Origin: Fluviicola sp.
GTDB lineage: Bacteria > Bacteroidota > Bacteroidia > Flavobacteriales_D > Crocinitomicaceae
Length of the DNA stretch: 64,000 nt
Assembly: GCA_029866325.1 (NCBI GenBank)
Contig: JARWZO010000018.1
Coordinates: 1-64,000 of the forward strand
Reading direction: 5' to 3'
The first letter of the stretch is position 1; each line of letters opens with the position of its first letter. Under the pieces are notes generated by a model. It made no database searches. It had not been told where the DNA came from and was given only the letters and a program-made list of their open reading frames with translations. Shown piece after piece: positions 1-7,871 of the stretch. Position numbers and translations under genes: made by a program.

Positions 1-7
1 GTTATTT

Positions 8-57
8 ATCCCAATTATGTCGGGGCGATTCGCGAATCGCCCCTACATATTTGGGAT
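8..57. repeat. Nested palindrome at the window edge
   Basis: A perfect 22-bp GC-rich palindrome at 22-43 (core GATTCGCGAATC flanked by GGGG/CCCC) sits inside a longer inverted repeat. The outer arms, about 8-20 and 45-57, pair with one mismatch. It lies just past the stop codon of the minus-strand HMA gene and could fold into a hairpin in that transcript, but no T-tract follows it, so it does not look like a simple intrinsic terminator. Similar GGGGCGATTC-type palindromes occur as dispersed repeats in many bacteria (general knowledge). Confidence 0.7.
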
Positions 58-411
58 TTATTTTTCCATTCCGCCCGGTTTGCAGCAGGCCGGTAATTGT
101 TCCACTGCTTCGGGTTTTGCTTTTGTATCGTCGGCGTCATATCCCAATTCATTGATAACAGCACGCAATTTTTCAGGCGTTATTTTTTTGGTACTGTATT
201 TTATCGTTATGTCCTGTGTTTCAAGGTTCAACTCGGCAAACGATACTCCTTTTGTGAAATTCAATCCGTTTTCCAGACGTTCTTCACACTGCCCGCATTC
301 GGCGCTCGTATGAATGACAATCGTTTGCGTTTTTGGTGTTTTCTGACCCCAGGTTGTTCCTGCAACCGTAAAAAGGGCAATAACTATTAGTATTGTTTTC
401 ATGTTTTTCAA
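58..411 (-). CDS. Secreted heavy-metal-associated (HMA) domain protein
   Basis: A 117-residue protein with an N-terminal signal peptide (to about residue 23) followed by one HMA-like fold, which usually binds Cu(I) or another soft metal. The metal-binding CxxC pair is C39/C42 (ECGQCEE). A second cysteine pair, C109-C110 (ACCKP), lies at the C-terminus. The gene starts 2 bp downstream of the TonB receptor stop and is probably the last gene of the operon 3113 > 58. Export plus the HMA motif suggests periplasmic or surface metal capture next to an outer-membrane receptor (inference). The metal cannot be read from the sequence. M4 is an equally possible start. Confidence 0.85.
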   Translation of the reverse strand: MKNMKTILIVIALFTVAGTTWGQKTPKTQTIVIHTSAECGQCEERLENGLNFTKGVSFAELNLETQDITIKYSTKKITPEKLRAVINELGYDADDTKAKPEAVEQLPACCKPGGMEK

Positions 412-413
412 TG

Positions 414-2615
414 TTATGATGATTTTTTACGTTTCAATTCATACCGGAATCCCCCATAAATAACCGTGCCTAAAATTGGTGCCCAAACGCGTGTGGCATC
501 AAACGCTGCGTTGTAAGGATCATCACTGCTGATAATCGGGTCTTTTTGGGTGAAATTCGCTAAGTTTTCTCCACCTACATAAACGTCGAAATGCTTAAAA
601 TGGTGCGTAATTTGTGCCAATACCTGCGGCACGCGACTACTCACCTGATGATGCAAAACTGTTCCGTCGGGCAAATGAACATCGTGCAAACGCATGCGTC
701 CGTACAACGAAAATGTCGCGTCAATTTCCCAGCGTTTATTACGTGAAGCATACGCTACATTAAACAATCCGCGGTGATTCGGAATCATGATTTGCTGGCG
801 AATATCGCCATTGTACTGCCCCATTACCTGCATCCATTTATACGCAAGTCTGATGGTTAGTACCTTCACCGGTGAAAACGAAAACTCCGATTGCAAGGTA
901 TTGCTGAACGAACTTTTGTTTTGGAAACGGAAGAAAAAGGTATCCACCGATTGTTCGCGATCAACCACCAATTGTCTCCCGAAACGCGCATGGTAAAAAT
1001 CGACCGAAAAACTGGCACTTCGTTTAAACAATTCCAACTGACGAACAATGGAAACACCCGAATTCCAAACGGTTTCTTGTTGAATATTCGCTGGGAGCAT
1101 CCATGTTTTGGAGGTTGCAAGCAACGAACTGTTATCAATGATTACATTAGGCAATCGCCAGGCTTTACCGGTTGTAAGCCGAATATCGGTAAACTCATCA
1201 GCGGTAAATTTTAGGTGCAACCGTGGTGAAAACTGTGCACCATATACTTCCTGATAATCGTAGCGTGCTCCGGCAACCGCAGTTAATCGGGTTCCAACAT
1301 ACGTATATTCGGCAAAAACGCCCGGAGTAATGACCGTTCTGTTTACATCAATCGTATCCAAACGCTGGTTCAACTGCTGCGCAACACCCGACACTCCGAA
1401 TTTGATTTTGTGGGTCGTTGAGCCTATGATTCCATCGTAAATGGCGTTTACATAACCTTTGTTTTCTTCCCCGGAAAAAACACGATTCCCGAATCGACCT
1501 TCTATCTGATGCGTTTTAAATTGATACACCACGCCGAGACTTTGGTATTTTTTCTTCGGGAACAGAAACCCTGTTTTCGCAAATGCATCGAGGTGACGAT
1601 TGGTGGTATTGGCTGTATATCGGTTCGCTATGCTATTCAATTGTCCGCCTGCACGCTCGTCAGCATAAGCATTTACTCCGAATCGCATTTCAAAACTTTC
1701 TCCTGTATATTCCCAGCGATGCAAAAGCGAGAGCGTTTTATTCAAAGGTGAATCTCTGAATCCATCTTCGTTGCGGTCAATTTCCTGCTGCATTCCTGAG
1801 GCATGAACAAATGTTCCTGTGCTCCATTTTTTACCGATGAGTTGACCGCCGTGTACATTCAGTTCGGCTCTTCCCATGATATTTCCGTAACCATTCACAT
1901 ACAAACGCTGCATCGTTGAAGGTTTTCGGAACTCGACATTGATCAACCCAGCCATCGATTCGTAGCCATTTACTACCGTTCCGGTTCCTTTGGTGATTTG
2001 GATCGATTCTACCCACGTTCCCGGAATGGTATTCAAGCCAAACGAACTTTCCAAGCCATTCAAAAACGGAATATTTTCCATTTGCATCTGGGTGTAAATT
2101 CCATCTAGACCAAGTAGCTGGATTTTTTTAGCTCCTGAAACGGCATCTGTGATACTCACATCAACAGTTGCATTGGTTTCAAACGACTCGGAGAGGTTAC
2201 AACAGGCCGCTTTTTTCAATTCACCTTCGCCCAATTCTTCTACATAAAGCGGTTTCAAACGCGAAACATAATGGGTATTTCGTTTTATTTCCACCACAAC
2301 CTCATCGAGCATTTTCTCACTATAGAGATTGATTTCGAGTCCGGTAAAACGGTCGTTTTTGGTCACTTCAATGGTATCGTTTCTAAATCCGAATGCTGTG
2401 ATGATCAATGTATCCGGAAGCGCTTTCGGAAGAATCAATTCAAACCGTCCTTTTTCATCCGTTTCGGTTCCGGTTTGAGCATTTTTTAATCTAATTTTTG
2501 CCTGATAAATTGGTGTTCTTGTTCCATTTTCAACACCAAATACAATTCCTTGCAATTGAGCAAAAACGCAACTTTGAAGCAAGATAAACAAGCAGGCTAA
2601 TCCACTTTTTTTCAT
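414..2615 (-). CDS. TonB-dependent outer-membrane receptor, probably metal-related
   Basis: The start chosen at 2615 (MKKSGLACLF) gives a normal signal peptide; an upstream in-frame start would add 14 non-signal residues. Domains in order are a signal peptide (~1-19), a carboxypeptidase-regulatory-like beta-sandwich (~20-105, with ETDEKGRFEL), a plug (~125-230, ending AGLINVEFRKP), then a 22-strand-type beta-barrel to the C-terminus. The protein would take up a substrate across the outer membrane using TonB energy. An ACCN cysteine pair precedes the plug. Its neighbours, a Cys/His-rich HYC_CC_PP-like protein and an HMA protein, point to a copper-like metal or metal complex (inference). Confidence 0.88.
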   Translation of the reverse strand: MKKSGLACLFILLQSCVFAQLQGIVFGVENGTRTPIYQAKIRLKNAQTGTETDEKGRFELILPKALPDTLIITAFGFRNDTIEVTKNDRFTGLEINLYSEKMLDEVVVEIKRNTHYVSRLKPLYVEELGEGELKKAACCNLSESFETNATVDVSITDAVSGAKKIQLLGLDGIYTQMQMENIPFLNGLESSFGLNTIPGTWVESIQITKGTGTVVNGYESMAGLINVEFRKPSTMQRLYVNGYGNIMGRAELNVHGGQLIGKKWSTGTFVHASGMQQEIDRNEDGFRDSPLNKTLSLLHRWEYTGESFEMRFGVNAYADERAGGQLNSIANRYTANTTNRHLDAFAKTGFLFPKKKYQSLGVVYQFKTHQIEGRFGNRVFSGEENKGYVNAIYDGIIGSTTHKIKFGVSGVAQQLNQRLDTIDVNRTVITPGVFAEYTYVGTRLTAVAGARYDYQEVYGAQFSPRLHLKFTADEFTDIRLTTGKAWRLPNVIIDNSSLLATSKTWMLPANIQQETVWNSGVSIVRQLELFKRSASFSVDFYHARFGRQLVVDREQSVDTFFFRFQNKSSFSNTLQSEFSFSPVKVLTIRLAYKWMQVMGQYNGDIRQQIMIPNHRGLFNVAYASRNKRWEIDATFSLYGRMRLHDVHLPDGTVLHHQVSSRVPQVLAQITHHFKHFDVYVGGENLANFTQKDPIISSDDPYNAAFDATRVWAPILGTVIYGGFRYELKRKKSS

Positions 2616-2684
2616 GATAATTTTGATTGTATGACACATCAGAATTGTATCGGGCATAGCCTCAATACACTTAAAGATTGTATC

Positions 2685-3113
2685 CTACAAGCGCCAGCAG
2701 CAATTCACCGGCAGACGTTCACCCAGCGGTTTGGGCGGTGGTTCGGTAATTTGGCAAATGTTTACTTCTTCATTGGCCAAGGTAATTTCCGGAGCAAATT
2801 GGAATTCAGTAAGTATCGGAAATTCAGCTATCCAAACCGGATATTGATACTGATCAGACTCAAAATAATCGAATGACAGCGACAAACGTTTGATTTCGTC
2901 TGTACAACAATCGTCATCGGCCGATTCTTCCGGGATGGTTTTCGCACAGCAAGAATCTTCTGCCTCGGCTTCTTCTTCGCAATGATCAGACATCGTAAAC
3001 AAAGTCTGAATAGTAATCTGTTCATGCGAGCAGGAATGGCGGTAAAGAGGAATTCCGATGCTTCCGAGAAACACCACTAATATCAATCCTATTCCAGCCA
3101 AACGATTTGTCAT
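2685..3113 (-). CDS. HYC_CC_PP-like small Cys-rich exported protein
   Basis: A 142-residue protein starting at ATG 3113 (MTNRLAGIG), with an N-terminal hydrophobic segment acting as signal or anchor. It shows the spaced motif set that names the HYC_CC_PP family: RHSCSHE near residue 27, cysteine pairs DSCCAK and DDDCC in an acidic stretch, and a C-terminal PPPKP. Family members commonly sit beside TonB receptors in Bacteroidota; their biochemical role is not established. Cysteines and acidic residues suggest metal binding (inference). The first gene of the operon, with a good promoter 6 nt before its ATG. Confidence 0.75.
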   Translation of the reverse strand: MTNRLAGIGLILVVFLGSIGIPLYRHSCSHEQITIQTLFTMSDHCEEEAEAEDSCCAKTIPEESADDDCCTDEIKRLSLSFDYFESDQYQYPVWIAEFPILTEFQFAPEITLANEEVNICQITEPPPKPLGERLPVNCCWRL

Positions 3114-3119
3114 TGTTTC

Positions 3120-3151
3120 CAAAGATAAACCGAAATTAAATAGCTTACAAA
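3120..3151 (-). promoter_or_regulatory. Bacteroidota-type promoter of the metal operon
   Basis: Read on the minus strand: TTTG (-33 element, 3151-3148), a 20-nt spacer, then TATCTTTG (-7 element, 3127-3120), matching TTTG-N19..21-TAnnTTTG. The -7 box ends only 6 nt before the ATG at 3113, so the transcript probably begins at or next to the start codon and would be leaderless. Confidence 0.65.
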
Positions 3152-3338
3152 TTCAATTTTTCGGCAACATTGAAACCCAAACATCAAAACAACTAAATAG
3201 GTAGTAAATTACTTATATTCAACCACATCAATAGCAAACAACTCATCAAATATTCACTGAAAACACCATTTTAATCAACAGAACTCACCATTTTGGTAAA
3301 CTAATACTAAACCTATAGTAGAATGGAAAGTTTAGTTG

Positions 3339-3346
3339 TAACTTTG
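3339..3346 (+). promoter_or_regulatory. Possible -7 promoter box
   Basis: TAACTTTG matches the Bacteroidota -7 consensus TAnnTTTG and lies 26 nt before the ATG of the 3373 gene. No clear TTTG -33 element is seen at the usual spacing, so this is a single-box call. Confidence 0.4.
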
Positions 3347-3372
3347 AATACTGCTAAAAATTACTGCTTCTT

Positions 3373-4818
3373 ATGAAAAAAACATTATTCCTTTTATCTT
3401 CTTTACTGACTCTTTCTGCTACTGCACAAAACGTTGGTATTAACGCTACGGGAGCTGCTCCGGCTGCCAGTGCGATGCTCGACGTATCTTCTACAACTTC
3501 AGGATTATTAATTCCAAGAATGACTTCTGCCCAACGGACAGCCATTGCTGCTCCTGCAACAGGTCTTTTGGTATATGATACAACAATTGGTAGTTTTTAT
3601 TATTGGGATGGTGCCCAATGGATTTGGATGCTTTCCAATACAACTGGTTGGACACTTACGGGGAATACTACGGCAGCAGCCAATTTTATAGGCACAACGA
3701 ATGCACAGGCCTTTCGCTTTTACTGTAATAATGTTGAGCGTTTCCGCTTAAACCCAACTGATGGTGAGTTTGTTGCTGGTGCAACCGCATCACCTTACGC
3801 AGGAGACTTGATTAGTGGTGTTGCTACCGCTGCGCTTACTTTTGCAGTAAACGGATATAGTTCACAAAACGGTTCAGGGACCTGGGGTGAGACGATGGCA
3901 GCGAGTACAACTGCTTTTTCTGCTGTTCAAGGTGTTTACGGTGGTTCAGGAGCCGGTTCCGGTGTACTTGGTAATTATAACGGAACCAACACCGGAAATA
4001 CCAGAGCTGGTGTTTATGGTGTCTGTAGCACACCTGCAGCTACGGCCGCAGGAACGGGTGTTTATGGTTACAATGCCATTGCAGCTGGCAACCAACACAT
4101 GGGCGTTTTGGGATCGTATAACGGTAGTGCATTCGGATTGGGTGTAGTTGGTATCGGTTTCGGTGGTGGTATCATGACCGGTAACAATGATGTGGCTGTG
4201 GTAGGTTGGAGAGCCAATAACGCAAACTACTCCGGTTATTTCAACGGAAATCACGTGATCGCCAACGGAACCAAATCGGCTTCTGTACCAACTTCAAAAG
4301 GAAATCAGTTATTGTATGTAACAGAAGCTCCTGAAGTATGGTTTGAAGATTTAGGTGGAGGTACATTGGTAAACGGTGAAGCAACCATTCAATTGGATCC
4401 GCTTTTCTTGGAAACAGTTGTGATCGATGCTGATCATCCGATGCGTGTTTTTATCCAAATGGAAGGTGAATCGCAAGAAGTATATGTAACCAAAGGTACA
4501 ACTAGCTTTACGGTGAAAGAACGAAACGGAGGAGCTTCCAATGCCGAATTCTCTTACCGTATTATGGCGAAACGTTTGCATTTCCAAGATCACCGGTTTG
4601 GTAACGACCCGGTTTGGGGACCTGGTGATACCCACAAATATTCGCAGTATGCTACTCCTCCTCCAATCAATTACGACGAGAATGTACGCTTCCAAGAAAG
4701 CCAACGTGCCAACTGGAAACAAACACCAATGCCGGAAGGATTTATCTATTATGATCAAATTCAGAAAGAAGCGAACGAACGAGCGTTGACAAAACCGGCT
4801 CCTCCAAAAGGACAATAA
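3373..4818 (+). CDS. Secreted surface protein with Bacteroidota collar-like N-terminal module
   Basis: A 481-residue protein with a signal peptide (~1-18). Residues ~20-90 form a module common in Bacteroidota surface proteins: a GLLIPRMT motif, then [10 protein letters not shown] and [10 protein letters not shown] glycine/alanine/threonine-rich middle part (~130-300) has repeated VYG, GVLG and GVVG turns, as in phage-tail-fibre-like or beta-helical stalks. The C-terminal ~130 residues are more ordinary, with a WFEDLGGG motif typical of the same family. No T9SS sorting domain is visible. The role is unknown; it is likely a cell-surface or secreted structural protein. A clear intrinsic terminator follows it. 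Confidence 0.8.
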   Translation: MKKTLFLLSSLLTLSATAQNVGINATGAAPAASAMLDVSSTTSGLLIPRMTSAQRTAIAAPATGLLVYDTTIGSFYYWDGAQWIWMLSNTTGWTLTGNTTAAANFIGTTNAQAFRFYCNNVERFRLNPTDGEFVAGATASPYAGDLISGVATAALTFAVNGYSSQNGSGTWGETMAASTTAFSAVQGVYGGSGAGSGVLGNYNGTNTGNTRAGVYGVCSTPAATAAGTGVYGYNAIAAGNQHMGVLGSYNGSAFGLGVVGIGFGGGIMTGNNDVAVVGWRANNANYSGYFNGNHVIANGTKSASVPTSKGNQLLYVTEAPEVWFEDLGGGTLVNGEATIQLDPLFLETVVIDADHPMRVFIQMEGESQEVYVTKGTTSFTVKERNGGASNAEFSYRIMAKRLHFQDHRFGNDPVWGPGDTHKYSQYATPPPINYDENVRFQESQRANWKQTPMPEGFIYYDQIQKEANERALTKPAPPKGQ

Positions 4819-4853
4819 ACAACTAGTTAAAATAGTGGTCAGTTGACTACAGG

Positions 4854-4883
4854 AAGCAGGTATTAAAAGTACCTGCTTTTTTT
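4854..4883 (+). terminator. Intrinsic terminator
   Basis: A perfect 9-bp stem (AAGCAGGTA / TACCTGCTT), a 7-nt loop and a run of seven T residues, 36 nt after the stop codon of the 3373 gene. Confidence 0.9.
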
Positions 4884-4929
4884 ATGTCTTTGCGCACCAA
4901 TAGCTCGGTAGATTCCGTATTTTCACAGC

Positions 4930-5799
4930 ATGAAGGAACAGCAACAAAAGGCTATCAATACGGCATACTTTAGTATGTTCGGTAATCTTGTGTTGGCATT
5001 AACAAAAGGAATTGTAGGTTTTTTCGGCAACTCTTTCGCATTGATTGCAGATGCGATTGAATCTACAGCTGATGTTTTTTCTTCCTTTTTGGTACTCTTC
5101 GGTTTAAAGTATGCCAAACGTCCACCTGATGAGAATCATCCTTACGGTCATGGAAAAGTAGAACCGCTCATTACCTTTGTAGTAGTTGGTTTTCTCTGTA
5201 CCTCGGCCACCTATATTGCGGTAGAAAGCATCCACAATATTCGTACACCACATAAAGTACCACATGCCTATACACTTTGGTTTCTGGCCGCCATTATCAT
5301 TATCAAAGAACTCTCCTATCGTTTCGTATCTAAGAAAAGCAAAGAGACAGGAAGTAGTTCGCTCAAAGCAGACGCCTGGCATCATCGGAGCGATGCCATT
5401 ACCTCATTGTGTGCATTTGTCGGTATTTCTATTGCGCTTTGGTTGGGTAATGATTATGCGGAAGCCGACGATTGGGCAGCATTGCTCTCCTCCGGATTTA
5501 TCTACTTCAATGCCTTTCTGATCTTTCGACCAGCGCTTGGTGAAATCATGGACGAACACCGTCACCATGATTTTGTAGACGATATTCGCTCTTTTTCGCA
5601 AGAAGTACCGAATGTGGTACGCACCGAAAAATGCCTGGTTAGAAAATCCGGAATGCGCTATTGGGTGGATATTCATGTACACGTAGATGGGCATTTAACG
5701 GTTGATGAAGGCCACACGATTGCACATGCGCTCAAATCACACCTAATGGAAAAACTGCCGGTAATTGAAGATGTATTGGTGCATATAGAACCTGCTTGA
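4930..5799 (+). CDS. Cation diffusion facilitator (CDF) family transporter
   Basis: A 289-residue inner-membrane metal/proton antiporter of usual CDF length, moving divalent cations such as Zn or Fe out of the cytoplasm. Visible CDF features are the TM2 metal site in ALIADAIESTAD, the NHPYGHGK histidine motif after TM2, the TM5 site ADAWHHRSDA, and a cytosolic C-terminal domain (~205-289) with HVDGHLTVDEGH. Six membrane segments are expected, ending near residue 200. The substrate cannot be decided. The gene stands alone between a terminator and an inverted-repeat spacer. Confidence 0.92.
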   Translation: MKEQQQKAINTAYFSMFGNLVLALTKGIVGFFGNSFALIADAIESTADVFSSFLVLFGLKYAKRPPDENHPYGHGKVEPLITFVVVGFLCTSATYIAVESIHNIRTPHKVPHAYTLWFLAAIIIIKELSYRFVSKKSKETGSSSLKADAWHHRSDAITSLCAFVGISIALWLGNDYAEADDWAALLSSGFIYFNAFLIFRPALGEIMDEHRHHDFVDDIRSFSQEVPNVVRTEKCLVRKSGMRYWVDIHVHVDGHLTVDEGHTIAHALKSHLMEKLPVIEDVLVHIEPA

Positions 5800-5802
5800 G
5801 AA

Positions 5803-5920
5803 TTGTAAATGTAAAATTGACAAGATGTATGTCCCTGATATAGGTTAAAACCGGTAAACCTATTTTAGAGATATAAAAGAAGTCTAAAACTGTAGTTTCT
5901 TTTCAATTTTACATTTTACA
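5803..5920. repeat. Inverted repeat spacer between CDF and nfu genes
   Basis: AT-rich arms at 5803-5820 and 5903-5920 (TGTAAATGTAAAATTGA and its complement with one inserted T) enclose about 80 nt with weaker internal palindromes. This could be a large hairpin in the CDF transcript. No coding potential was seen. Confidence 0.5.
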
Positions 5921-5966
5921 TTTTCAATTAATTCAACATTCTGCATTCATAATTCATCATTCGAAG

Positions 5967-5974
5967 TACCTTTG
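5967..5974 (+). promoter_or_regulatory. Possible -7 promoter box of nfu
   Basis: TACCTTTG fits TAnnTTTG and lies 22 nt before the ATG at 5997. No convincing -33 TTTG was found. Confidence 0.45.
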
Positions 5975-5996
5975 TACTATAACAATTCAAACAGCT

Positions 5997-6602
5997 ATGT
6001 CGCAAATTCCAATTACCGTATACGTCGAAATGACCCCGAACCCGAACACGATGAAATTCGTTGCCAATAAATACTTGTTGATTTCGGGTGATTCAGTAGA
6101 GTTTACCAGTCAGGCAGAAGCCAAAGGCTATTCACCGATTGCCGAAGAATTATTCAATTTCCCGTTTGTGAAAGGCGTTTTTTTAGCTGCTAACTTTATC
6201 ACCGTTGCTAAAAACGATAGTATTTCATGGGATTTTGTAACGATGGAACTCCGCGAGTTCATCAAAGACTGGCTTGCAGAAGGAAAAGATGTGTTGGTAA
6301 TGATGCCTCCACCGAAAGCTCCAGCTGTTTCAACAGACGAATCAACACCAACTAAAACCTACGCTCCGTCCGAATACGATGATGCTATTCGCGATTTGTT
6401 AGACGAATATGTGCGCCCGGCGGTAGAAAACGATGGTGGTGCCATTGATTTTGTTGGATTCGACGAAGGAATCGTTACCGTAGCCTTGCGTGGTTCTTGT
6501 TCCGGTTGCCCTTCGAGTACCGCTACTTTAAAAGGCGGAATTGAAAACTTATTAAAATCGCATTTACCCGAAGTAAAAGAAGTTGTGGCGGAATCGTTGT
6601 AA
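5997..6602 (+). CDS. Nfu/NifU-type Fe-S cluster carrier protein
   Basis: A 201-residue cytosolic Fe-S carrier that delivers clusters to apo-proteins. The N-terminal Nfu domain (~1-95) begins with the typical VEMTPNPNTMKF motif. A linker rich in Pro, Thr and Ser follows, then a C-terminal NifU-like domain (~120-201) with the cluster-binding CxxC at C168/C171 (SCSGCPSS). The length matches bacterial Nfu proteins with both domains. The gene is monocistronic, with its own promoter box and terminator. An nfuA-like symbol would fit only loosely, since E. coli NfuA has a different N-terminal domain. Confidence 0.92.
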   Translation: MSQIPITVYVEMTPNPNTMKFVANKYLLISGDSVEFTSQAEAKGYSPIAEELFNFPFVKGVFLAANFITVAKNDSISWDFVTMELREFIKDWLAEGKDVLVMMPPPKAPAVSTDESTPTKTYAPSEYDDAIRDLLDEYVRPAVENDGGAIDFVGFDEGIVTVALRGSCSGCPSSTATLKGGIENLLKSHLPEVKEVVAESL

Positions 6603-6633
6603 TCACTTTTTAGACTGATTCAATAGTATTGTA

Positions 6634-6679
6634 TCGCTCAATTTGTCAGCCTCGAGTTGAAGATTGGGCGATTTTTTTT
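6634..6679 (+). terminator. Intrinsic terminator after the nfu gene
   Basis: A 9-bp stem (TCGCTCAAT at 6634-6642 with ATTGGGCGA at 6663-6671, one G-T pair), a 20-nt loop, then eight T residues. Confidence 0.65.
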
Positions 6680-6710
6680 GCCAATCTATCACCCACCGAC
6701 ACATGATTTT

Positions 6711-6737
6711 TCCTCATCTGCCTGCGACAGATGAGGA
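6711..6737. repeat. Short perfect hairpin
   Basis: TCCTCATCTG and its exact complement CAGATGAGGA are separated by 7 nt. There is no T-tract. It lies in the 456-nt gap between the nfu gene and the plug-only gene, next to the larger palindromic element. Confidence 0.7.
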
Positions 6738-6750
6738 ATAGTAGGAAAGA

Positions 6751-6892
6751 TTTCCCACGAATACACGTCAGCCATAGGCTGATGCGTGCCTAACGGACAC
6801 GCCTAGAGTGTATTTTACAATTACGCTTATCATTTCACAATTTTTAAAAGCGAGTCCGTTAGGCGAGTCCAAATTCGTGTATTCGTGGGAAA
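6751..6892. repeat. Nested palindromic element (copy A)
   Basis: Perfect 17-bp outer arms (6751-6767 and 6876-6892, TTTCCCACGAATACACG type) and perfect 10-bp inner arms (CCTAACGGAC at 6789-6798, GTCCGTTAGG at 6854-6863). The same two-tier architecture, with a related inner motif, recurs at 55061-55184. Non-coding. Nothing else was recognised in the remainder of this gap up to 7058. Confidence 0.75.
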
Positions 6893-7058
6893 CATAACGT
6901 CTTGGCTAGCCGAGACAGGTAGTTAATACATTGCTACAATCTTTAGTAAATAGGCCACATTATTCACTTTAATTTGTGGTTCGTCCACTTTTTTTCAATT
7001 CGTTTTATGGAATTATTACCACATGGTTATCTATAAGGAAATCTTAATTCTAAATACC

Positions 7059-7802
7059 ATGAGACAATTACTCTTTTTAGGCATGCTTTTCATCGGAACG
7101 GCAACCTACGCACAAAATACCTACGGCGACATCATCGGAACACTCGTCAATAAAAAAAATGAACCGATCTGGGGAGCTGCTGCTACCACCTTTTATGGCG
7201 AATCAATGTTCCGCGCTCAAACTGACATAGACGGACGTTTCCGAATCTCGGCTGTGCCAGCAGGAACGTATGAAGTATTCTTTGTTTTCGAAGGTGATAC
7301 CATTTATGCTCCCAACAAAGTTGATGTGGCCCCGGATAGTTACGGAAGTTTAAGCACAGTGACTTTTGCTCCAATCGATGACATGGCTCAAAACAATGAT
7401 TCCGTCAAACAATTAGATGATATTGAAATTGTAAGAAAATACACCCTCACCATCGGTGAAGCACCTATGACTAAATTGACGCAAAAGGAGATTAAATTCA
7501 GTCCGGCGAAAAACGACATGAAAGCGCTGGTGGCCGGTATGAATTCAGATGTACGTCAATCAGACGACGGTTCATTGGTTTTCCGAGGAGCGCGCAAAGG
7601 CGATTTGATTTATTACGTTGACGGTGTGAAGATGAACGAAGTATTTAACTTACCAAGTTCAGCTTTGGGATATGTAATGGTGTATTCCGGTGCAATTCCG
7701 GCAAAATACGGCGACACCAACGGCGGCGTGATTGTGGTTGAAACCAGAAGTTATTTTGACTTGCTGCGCGAATACAACAGCCGTATGTCATTAGGAGAAT
7801 AA
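7059..7802 (+). CDS. Exported plug-only TonB-receptor-like protein
   Basis: The start at 7059 (MRQLLFLGML) gives a clean signal peptide (~1-18); an upstream ATG at 7023 would bury it. The protein has 247 residues. A carboxypeptidase-regulatory-like domain (~22-105: GTLVNKKNEP, DIDGRFRISAVPAG) is followed by a TonB plug-like domain (~135-235: FRGARKGDLIYYVDGVKMNE, then GGVIVVET). It then stops, with no beta-barrel. Barrel-less plug proteins recur in flavobacteria with unknown function. No frameshift or downstream barrel remnant was seen, so it looks complete rather than truncated. Confidence 0.8.
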   Translation: MRQLLFLGMLFIGTATYAQNTYGDIIGTLVNKKNEPIWGAAATTFYGESMFRAQTDIDGRFRISAVPAGTYEVFFVFEGDTIYAPNKVDVAPDSYGSLSTVTFAPIDDMAQNNDSVKQLDDIEIVRKYTLTIGEAPMTKLTQKEIKFSPAKNDMKALVAGMNSDVRQSDDGSLVFRGARKGDLIYYVDGVKMNEVFNLPSSALGYVMVYSGAIPAKYGDTNGGVIVVETRSYFDLLREYNSRMSLGE

Positions 7803-7835
7803 TAACACTACTACCATAATCATCTGATAACAGGT

Positions 7836-7867
7836 AAAGGTTCGGAACTATTTTCCGGGCCTTTTTT
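7836..7867 (+). terminator. Intrinsic terminator
   Basis: A 12-bp stem with two G-T pairs (AAAGGTTCGGAA / TTCCGGGCCTTT), a 5-nt loop and a T run, 34 nt after the 7802 stop. It lies between convergent genes. Confidence 0.75.
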
Positions 7868-7871
7868 GTTG

